64,000 bases of DNA. Origin: Hyphomonas sp. Its GTDB lineage: Bacteria; Pseudomonadota; Alphaproteobacteria; Caulobacterales; Hyphomonadaceae. Positions 57,441 to 64,000 of the stretch are shown here, one piece after another. Position numbers and translations under genes: made by a program. Location of the stretch: contig NZ_JAGYJH010000006.1 in assembly GCF_018402285.1 (NCBI RefSeq), positions 248,847 to 312,846 of the forward strand. Reading direction: 5' to 3'. Positions within the stretch are counted from its first letter, which is position 1. The number at the start of each line of letters is the position of its first letter. Under the pieces are notes generated by a model. That model did no database searches. It was given only the letters and a program-made list of their open reading frames with translations, and had not been told where the DNA came from.

Positions 57441-58080
57441 ACTCCGCTTCGATTTCGATCCGGACGGTATCTGTCAGGAGCCCTGACAACCGGTCCACGC
57501 CGAACGCGGCGCGACTGATTTCTGAGGTTGCTGAAAAGCCGACCACGTCGGCGCGGCGCAGCGGGTCATAGGCGCTGCCATTGAAGCGGGCAGAGAGTGT
57601 GACCGGCCTTGTGACGCCCTTTAGGGTAAGGTCGCCGGTGATGATTGCGGACGTTTCCCCGGTCAGTTCTATGGACCGTGACCGGAAGATTGCCTGAGGA
57701 TGGGCGTCCGCATCAAACCAGCCGGGCCCCATCAGCTCTGCGGCAAACTCCGGATTGGCGATATTCAGCGAGGTCATGTCGATGATGGCTTCAAGCCTGG
57801 CCTCTGCCGGAGAGGCCGCGTCGCCGCGGAGGCTGGCTTCAAAGCGGTCAAACCGGCCGGCATAGTCTGCAAAGCCAAGATGATTGATCCGGAAGAGCAG
57901 GGCCGCGTGGGTGGTATCGAGCACAAAGTCGCCGGGGGCAAGCGAGGCAGCCGCGGTATCGATCTTCGGCGCCAGGAAAGCGCTGGCGATTGAGGTGCAC
58001 CCCGCTAGGCACAACATCGCCAGGCCAATGGCTGCGCCGGTGCTGCGGCGGTTCAAGCGCCCTTTGTCTGTGCGATCCAT
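57418..58080 (-). CDS. YceI family lipoprotein
   Basis: FVLDTTHAALLFRINHLGFADYAGRFDRFEASLRGD, ITGDLTLKGVTRPVTL. Confidence 0.9.
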   Translation of the reverse strand: MDRTDKGRLNRRSTGAAIGLAMLCLAGCTSIASAFLAPKIDTAAASLAPGDFVLDTTHAALLFRINHLGFADYAGRFDRFEASLRGDAASPAEARLEAIIDMTSLNIANPEFAAELMGPGWFDADAHPQAIFRSRSIELTGETSAIITGDLTLKGVTRPVTLSARFNGSAYDPLRRADVVGFSATSEISRAAFGVDRLSGLLTDTVRIEIEAEFIRQTPD

Positions 58081-59912
58081 GCGTCCACATTCTCCTCCAG
58101 AATGGCGAGCGGCACGGCGCCGTCCCTGAGAACCACATCATGAAAATCACGGATGTCGAAAGCCTCGCCAAGTTCTGACTTAGCGCGTTCGCGCAGTTCG
58201 ACGATCTTCAGCATGCCAATCTTGTAGGCAGTCGCCTGGCCCGGCATCACGATATAGCGGTCGATGGCCTTGCGGGCATCACCTTCGGGATTGGGCGTGT
58301 TCTCCATAAGATACTGGACGGCCTGCTCGCGCGTCCACTGTCTGGAGTGAAGGCCGGTATCGACAACGAGACGGGCGGCCCGCCAGATTTCCATGGCGAG
58401 ACGCCCAAAGTCTGAATACGGATCGGAATAATACCCGATCTCCTTGGGCAGGAGTTCGGAGTAGAGCCCCCAGCCCTCCGAATAGGCGGTATAGCCGCCA
58501 TATTTTCGGAAGCTCGGGACGTTCTCCAGTTCCTGGGCAATGGCAATCTGCATGTGGTGGCCCGGAATGCCTTCATGGAAGGCGAGGGCCTCCAGCTGAT
58601 AGGTCGGCATGTCGGCCATCCGGTAGAGGTTGGCGTAATAGACACCAGGGCGGCTGCCATCGGGGGCGGGGCGGCTGTAGAAAGCCTTTCCGGCCGACTT
58701 TTCGCGGAAGGGCTCAACAGCCTGGACGATCATGCCGGCCTTGGGGAAGGTGTTGAACAGGCTGGGCAGGTCGGCTTCCATCCGGGCGATCGCGGCGCGC
58801 GCCTCGGCGAGATATTCCTCGCGGCCCTCAGGCGTTTCGGGTTTGTAGAAGCGCGGATCAGTCCGCATGAACTGGAAGAAGTCCTGAAGGTCCCCTTCAA
58901 AACCAACCTGCACAATGATGGCGCGCATCTCCTCATGGAGGCGTGCGACCTCGTCCAGCCCGATCTGATGGATTTCGTCAGATGTCAGATCGGTCGTGGT
59001 CATCGCCCTGAGGCGGGTGTCGTAATAGGCCGCGCCATCGGGCAGCTTCCAGATGCCGTCATCGGCGGTGGCGTTGAGCTGCTGACGGCTCAGCTCTTCA
59101 ATGGTGGCCTGATAGGCCGGGCCGACAGCGTTCAGCAGCGCCGCTTCGGCGCGGGCGATGAATGCGTCTGCTTCCTCCTGTGTGAGCGTGGCATTGGTGA
59201 CGAGGGCGCCGGTCTTGCCGCGGAAATCTGCCATCAGGGGGCTGTCGGCCGTACCGTCTGATGCGCCGGAAAAGGGGTGGCCGGTCAAAAGGCGCTGCGC
59301 ATCTGAGAGGACATAGTCATAGACGAAAGATGGTGGCTGAATCCCTTTTTCGGATGCACGATTTGCGTTCTCTAAATGCTGGCCAAGATACGCAGGCAGG
59401 GCTTCCAGCCGGGAGATGTAGGCGTCGAGGTCAGCGGCGCTGGTCGCCTTATGTTGGTTGATGAGGAAGGCGGGAATTGAAGACTGGACCCCGAACATCT
59501 GGTTGAACGTGTAGCCGTGATCGCGGAACGACGCGTTTGCTTCGGCGCGTTCCAACTCGTAGACAGCCAGTCTCCAGGACAGTCTGCCTTGCCCGTCCAG
59601 CTTGTTGAAATCGAATTTCTCCTGCATTTCCTGAACAGTAGCCTTTTGCAGGGCGAGGCTTTCCGTGTCGAATTCGGGCGATGGATCGGTCCATTCCCCA
59701 TATCGCTCGCGCCGCCCCAGAGCGGTCAGGCGCATCGGATCGCGGGCAATGGCTGCTTCGAACTTCTCCTCGAACCAGGCATTCAGGCGCGCTGATTCCG
59801 TCTCTACGATCTCGGCAGAATATTCCGGGACACGGGGCTCACGATGGGCGGGCGCGCCGCAGGCCGCTGTCAGCAGAAGCGCTGCGAGGAGCGCGATCGG
59901 TCGTGATACCAT
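58053..59912 (-). CDS. DUF885 family (M32-like peptidase-related) lipoprotein
   Basis: LAFHEGIPGHHMQIAIAQEL HExxxHH-type motif, YSEGWGLYSELLPKEIGYY; signal LLAALLLTAACG. Confidence 0.88.
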   Translation of the reverse strand: MVSRPIALLAALLLTAACGAPAHREPRVPEYSAEIVETESARLNAWFEEKFEAAIARDPMRLTALGRRERYGEWTDPSPEFDTESLALQKATVQEMQEKFDFNKLDGQGRLSWRLAVYELERAEANASFRDHGYTFNQMFGVQSSIPAFLINQHKATSAADLDAYISRLEALPAYLGQHLENANRASEKGIQPPSFVYDYVLSDAQRLLTGHPFSGASDGTADSPLMADFRGKTGALVTNATLTQEEADAFIARAEAALLNAVGPAYQATIEELSRQQLNATADDGIWKLPDGAAYYDTRLRAMTTTDLTSDEIHQIGLDEVARLHEEMRAIIVQVGFEGDLQDFFQFMRTDPRFYKPETPEGREEYLAEARAAIARMEADLPSLFNTFPKAGMIVQAVEPFREKSAGKAFYSRPAPDGSRPGVYYANLYRMADMPTYQLEALAFHEGIPGHHMQIAIAQELENVPSFRKYGGYTAYSEGWGLYSELLPKEIGYYSDPYSDFGRLAMEIWRAARLVVDTGLHSRQWTREQAVQYLMENTPNPEGDARKAIDRYIVMPGQATAYKIGMLKIVELRERAKSELGEAFDIRDFHDVVLRDGAVPLAILEENVDAWIAQTKGA

Positions 59913-60105
59913 GATAAGCCGAATCCTGTTCAGATGAGGAAGATTGCCCGGTCTCTATTAACGGCTTTTTCGGGTTCGTTAACCTTTGCCGTGCGAGAAC
60001 TGGTAGTCTAGGTGACGGCTTGGCATCGAGTTGCGTGATGCCAGCCTCGCATATGGCGTGGCCGTGCCGGGCAGTGGCGCTGGCCGAATGGAATGGCGGT
60101 AGACC

Positions 60106-62706
60106 ATGAGTAAAGATGCAGACACGCTTGAGCTGACACTCGCGGCAGTAACGCCGGGCGAGGAAGCCGACGCAGCCAAGGCCGGAGACCGCGACGGGCG
60201 GCGCATCGACTTCCTGCAGCTGGGCTTCTGGGGATGCCTTCTCCTCTCTATTGCTGCTGCCAGCATTTCGCTCGCCTGGCCCAACGCGTCTGGCGCGACA
60301 GGTTCCATCCTTCTGATCACCATGGCATCGGGCGGGCTTGTCTTCCTGCTGTGGACGGTTCGAGGGGCAGGGCGGTTCATCGGGCTCTTCCCCGAGAAGG
60401 GCGCAGCCGCGCGCGTGGCCAATGCCAGCGCGCCGCGCTTTCCGTGGATCGAAGCGCTCGACGAGGCTGTTCTGGTAACAGATCCTGGCGGCGCGCCGGT
60501 CGCGGCGAACGAAGCCTATGGGGATCTCACCCGGCTCGCATTGATCGCAGGCACCTCGGAAACCGGGCCTGTCACCGTGGATCGCCTCTTCGGCGCCAAT
60601 CCAGGCCTTGCGGCACCGGTTTACCGGTTGTCGAAATCGGCCAAGGCGGGTGTGCAGCGCCGGGAAGTGCTTCCTCCGCTGACGCTTGGGCCGGAACAGG
60701 TGCCGGCGCAGTTTGAAATCAACGTCTCGCCCCTGCCGCGTGGCCGCGTGCTCTGGCGCATCCGCCGTATTGCGGGCCAGCTTGAGGCGACGGGCGCCTC
60801 GGACCTGAAATCCCTCTATGTCGAAGACGCTCCGATGGGCTTTTTCGCTGCCAAGCCGGACGGCACGATCACCTATGCCAACGCCTGGCTGCGCGAGCTG
60901 CTGGGCCTGCCGGAAACGGCCAAGAACATCCGCACCGACGACATCATGCGGCCTGAGTTCGTGAAGATGCTGGCGCGCGACCGCAAGTCCGGCGCGCCCG
61001 GCCGCGCGGACATCCAGCTGCGCGCCCGCGACGGGGTGGAAATCCCCGTGCAGGCGATCACCAGCTGGTCGGGCCGCGGCGTGGACGCTGCCGGCCGCAC
61101 GATTATCCTGGCCAGCCCGCAGGTTTTGAATGGCGGCGAGGAACGCTTTGCGCTGCAGGCTGCCTCGCGCCCGCCGCGCCTGGACGGCGACCCGATGTTT
61201 GACGACGCACCCTTCGGTGCCGTTCGCCTGGACGGCGACCGTGTAGACGGGGCCGTCATTCTTGATGCCAACCGTGCCCTGATGGAAATGACCAGCGGCC
61301 GGGCAACGCCAGGGACACGCTTTTCGGACCTGTTCGTTTCCGATGACGGGGAAGACACGCTGGCGACCCTGCTGGTTGATGCGATCGACAAGCCTGTTGC
61401 GCTCAAGACAGCCGGCGATGAAGCCCGGCATGTGAATGTCTTCGTGACGCTCAATTCCACGGGCCGGCCATCGGTGGCCTATATCATCGACATCACCGAG
61501 CAGCGCATTCTGGAAACGCGCCTCGCACATGGCGAGAAGATGCGCTCCATCGGCCAGCTGGCCGGCGTCGTCGCGCACGACTTCAACAACGTCCTGCAGG
61601 GCATCATCTTCAACTATGAAGAGCTGATGACGCGCCACCCTGTGGGCGACCCGTCCTATGAATATCTGCAATCGATCCACGAGTTCTCCTCGCGGGCCCG
61701 CGAACTCGTCCGCATGTTGCTCGCCTATGCCAGGGCACAGACCTTCAAGCGGGAGATTTTCAACGTCACCGATTTCCTGTCGGAGTTCTCGATCCTGCTG
61801 CGCCAGGTGCTTGATGAGCGGGTTGAGCTGGACGTGAAGCATGGCCGGGATGTGCCATGGATCAAGGCCGACAAGAACCAGCTCGAAACGGCGATCATCA
61901 ACCTCGCCACCAATGCCCGCGACGCGATGATCTCACAGCGCAACGGCGGCAAGCTGTCGATCCGCACGGCCCGCGCAACGGGCAAAGATGCCCATGCAAA
62001 GGGCTTCAACTATGTCGAGGATGGCGAGTATCTGCTGATCGAGGTCGAGGACAATGGTTGCGGCATGCCGCGCGATCTGCTCGACAAGATCTTCCAGCCC
62101 TTCTTCACCACCAAGGAGCAGGGCTCGGGCACAGGCCTTGGCCTCGCCACGGTCTACGGCATCATCAAGCAGTCTGGCGGGTACGTCTGTCCGGTGTCGG
62201 CCGTCGGCAAGGGCACGACCTTCTACATCTACCTGCCGGCGCTCGCCGCTGAAGACATTCCCGAGGCGTCCGACTTTGCCGAACAGGCAAAGGTCGTCGT
62301 ACGCCCGATGGATATGTCCGGGCGCGGACGTATCCTGCTTGTCGAGGACGAAGACGGCGTGCGCTCCATCGCGGCAACCCATCTGCGCCAGCGCGGCTAT
62401 GAGGTGGAAGAGGCGTGCGACGGCGAGGAAGCCCTGGACATTCTCACCGACATGCCAGGCTCCTTCGATCTTATCATCTCGGATGTGGTTATGCCTGGTA
62501 TGGACGGCCCCACGCTGATCCGCGAAGCCAAGGACAAGCTGGGCCATGCCCGGGTGATCTTCATTTCCGGCTATGCCGAGCGCGACCTCGCGCAGCAGCT
62601 GGACGACCGCGCGGTGTCCTTTCTGCCCAAGCCCTTCACGGTTCGTCAGCTCTCTGAGCGGATCAAGCAGGAACTGGCCGGTATTGGCGGCAAGGAAGCG
62701 GCCTGA
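60106..62706 (+). CDS. cckA: Hybrid sensor histidine kinase CckA
   Basis: PAS, phospho-acceptor [20 protein letters not shown], ATPase [28 protein letters not shown]-terminal receiver [28 protein letters not shown]. Confidence 0.9.
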   Translation: MSKDADTLELTLAAVTPGEEADAAKAGDRDGRRIDFLQLGFWGCLLLSIAAASISLAWPNASGATGSILLITMASGGLVFLLWTVRGAGRFIGLFPEKGAAARVANASAPRFPWIEALDEAVLVTDPGGAPVAANEAYGDLTRLALIAGTSETGPVTVDRLFGANPGLAAPVYRLSKSAKAGVQRREVLPPLTLGPEQVPAQFEINVSPLPRGRVLWRIRRIAGQLEATGASDLKSLYVEDAPMGFFAAKPDGTITYANAWLRELLGLPETAKNIRTDDIMRPEFVKMLARDRKSGAPGRADIQLRARDGVEIPVQAITSWSGRGVDAAGRTIILASPQVLNGGEERFALQAASRPPRLDGDPMFDDAPFGAVRLDGDRVDGAVILDANRALMEMTSGRATPGTRFSDLFVSDDGEDTLATLLVDAIDKPVALKTAGDEARHVNVFVTLNSTGRPSVAYIIDITEQRILETRLAHGEKMRSIGQLAGVVAHDFNNVLQGIIFNYEELMTRHPVGDPSYEYLQSIHEFSSRARELVRMLLAYARAQTFKREIFNVTDFLSEFSILLRQVLDERVELDVKHGRDVPWIKADKNQLETAIINLATNARDAMISQRNGGKLSIRTARATGKDAHAKGFNYVEDGEYLLIEVEDNGCGMPRDLLDKIFQPFFTTKEQGSGTGLGLATVYGIIKQSGGYVCPVSAVGKGTTFYIYLPALAAEDIPEASDFAEQAKVVVRPMDMSGRGRILLVEDEDGVRSIAATHLRQRGYEVEEACDGEEALDILTDMPGSFDLIISDVVMPGMDGPTLIREAKDKLGHARVIFISGYAERDLAQQLDDRAVSFLPKPFTVRQLSERIKQELAGIGGKEAA

Positions 62707-62730
62707 TCAAGTTGTGGAAAAAGTTGCAGG

Positions 62731-62754
62731 GGCCGGCTTTTCAGCCGGCCTTTT
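62731..62754 (+). terminator. Intrinsic terminator after cckA
   Basis: GGCCGGC-TTTTCA-GCCGGCCTTTT. Confidence 0.8.
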
Positions 62755-63478
62755 GCCATAGAGCCTTCAGCACGGCTGCGAAATTTTCCGCCCGATCATG
62801 GCAGGCCCAGTGGCCTGTGCCGCGCTCGACATGCAGCGGTGTGCCGTGGCGTTTGGAGAAGCGCTCCGCCACCGGCAGCTCCACATAAGGATCATTCTCG
62901 CCCCAGAAGAGCTGGCCATGCTCGGGCAGATTGGCGAGGTCTTCGACCCAATGCCCGCTGAAACGCAGGCCAATGGCCGAGCGGTAAAGACTGAGGATCG
63001 ACTGGCGCATCTGCTTGTCGATATGGGGTACTTCCTGCTCCGCCAGTTCCCGCGGCATGCCGCCCTGGACAAGGCCTTCGATCAGGCGCGGCTTGTTGCG
63101 CATGTTCAGCATCACGAACTCGCCAAGCAGGGGCGTTGCCCACATGCGTGCTGTTCTGTGGCCGGAATAATCCGGATCGATGACCGCGTTGGTGACGCAC
63201 CAGCTTTTCACGAGGTCGGGGCGAAGGCTTGCCACGCGCAGGGTAAGGAGGGCGCCCCAGTCATGGCCTACGATATGGACCGGTCCGTTCGCCGCGTCCA
63301 TCTGGGTGATCAGCCAGTCGGCATACTCATCCTTGGTGCTGCGGAATGCCGGCGGCTTGCTCCGTCCGAAGCCGGGAAGGGCGGGCGCCATATACTCGCC
63401 AGACTTGATCCCCAGCGCTGCAATCAGCGGGTCCCAGAGAATAGGCGTGTCAGGTACGCCGTGTACGAACAGGATCAT
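62741..63478 (-). CDS. Alpha/beta hydrolase (haloalkane dehalogenase/epoxide hydrolase-like)
   Basis: MILFVHGVPDTPILWDPLI, VHIVGHDWGALLTLRVA, GTGHWACHDRAENF. Confidence 0.88.
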   Translation of the reverse strand: MILFVHGVPDTPILWDPLIAALGIKSGEYMAPALPGFGRSKPPAFRSTKDEYADWLITQMDAANGPVHIVGHDWGALLTLRVASLRPDLVKSWCVTNAVIDPDYSGHRTARMWATPLLGEFVMLNMRNKPRLIEGLVQGGMPRELAEQEVPHIDKQMRQSILSLYRSAIGLRFSGHWVEDLANLPEHGQLFWGENDPYVELPVAERFSKRHGTPLHVERGTGHWACHDRAENFAAVLKALWQKAG

Positions 63479-63482
63479 AAAT

Positions 63483-64000
63483 TCAGTCCTTTGTGCCGGG
63501 TTCCCAGAAGGTTTCAGGCGGGAAGATTTCATCCATGGTGCCGTCGATCGACGGTCCATAGAGCGGATTGGGCAGGAGGAACCAGCCTTTGCCCCACATG
63601 GCGTCAAAGGCTGGCGAAGCAGAGAGTTGTTTGCGATCTGCCGGGCGCAGGGATTTCTCATTGAAGATGTCTGCGATGTCGCCGAGCTGATCACCGGCGA
63701 GCGCGACGACACAATAGTTTTCCGAGATGGCAAGGCGGCGGCCATCCTTGGCGGAGCCGCCGGGCGTGTCGCCCTTGAGGAAGAGAGTAGATCCGTGCAC
63801 GAAATCGCCGATACCGGCCATACGCAGGGTTGCGATATTGCCCTTGACGTTCACGGCTTCGCGATTGGTATTGACGATAATTTCGACGTCCGCCGCGCGG
63901 ATGCGCTGAAGGGCATCGAGGACGCCGGGGATCGCGACGGCCTTGCCTGCGCCGGTGCGCTCCCAATCGGCCCAGATCTCGGGCGTGTATTCGAGGTCCA
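63483..64000 (-). CDS. Acid phosphatase class B / 5'-nucleotidase lipoprotein e(P4)-like HAD protein, 5' end beyond window
   Basis: LEYTPEIWADWERTGAGKAVAIPGVLDALQRIRAADVEIIVNTNRE ... RLAISENYCVVALAGDQLGDIADIF. Confidence 0.8.
   Translation of the reverse strand, partial: DLEYTPEIWADWERTGAGKAVAIPGVLDALQRIRAADVEIIVNTNREAVNVKGNIATLRMAGIGDFVHGSTLFLKGDTPGGSAKDGRRLAISENYCVVALAGDQLGDIADIFNEKSLRPADRKQLSASPAFDAMWGKGWFLLPNPLYGPSIDGTMDEIFPPETFWEPGTKD

Noticed and set aside
59958-59982. TTAA-N17-TTAA upstream of cckA as a CtrA site
   Set aside because: Spacing is 17 rather than 7; equals one extra helical turn but not a recognised CtrA arrangement.
59839-61842. 667-aa minus ORF antisense to cckA
   Set aside because: Antisense to a clear histidine kinase; His/Arg/Gly-rich low-information translation.

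Overview
This is a 64 kb, GC-rich, mostly ordinary chromosomal segment of an alphaproteobacterium. It looks Hyphomonadaceae/Caulobacterales-like, judging by a CckA-type kinase, FlbT, an alphaproteobacterial-type DksA and a class A rnpB; this placement is inferred from gene content only. I read about 65 protein genes. They include dapB, a PTS EIIA/HPr pair, leuA, an ilvB-x-ilvN-y-ilvC operon, miaA, serB, pgsA, two TadG-like vWA proteins, thyA, aqpZ, folA, apbC/mrp, hflKC, a Do-type protease, RNase P RNA (minus strand), yihY, ampD, a Blh/TauE pair, flbT, marC, dksA, a FliM/FliN-C protein and cckA. No CRISPR array, prophage, transposase or tRNA was recognised. The most interesting item is a roughly 0.55 kb interval (about 36.42-36.96 kb) directly upstream of rnpB on the same strand. 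It has no credible protein but carries several GNRA-capped hairpins, so it is a candidate large structured RNA that I cannot assign to a family. Other items: an unannotated ilvB attenuator (12-aa VVIL leader peptide plus pause hairpin plus terminator); a Leu-rich leader ORF upstream of leuA; two uncharacterised genes ATGA-coupled inside the ilv operon; a single-base frameshift splitting a VUT/queuosine-precursor-transporter-like gene; a decayed EAL-domain pseudogene; a secreted six-repeat Cys protein; and a 28-aa single-TM small protein. All family assignments come from reading motifs; no database search was run.
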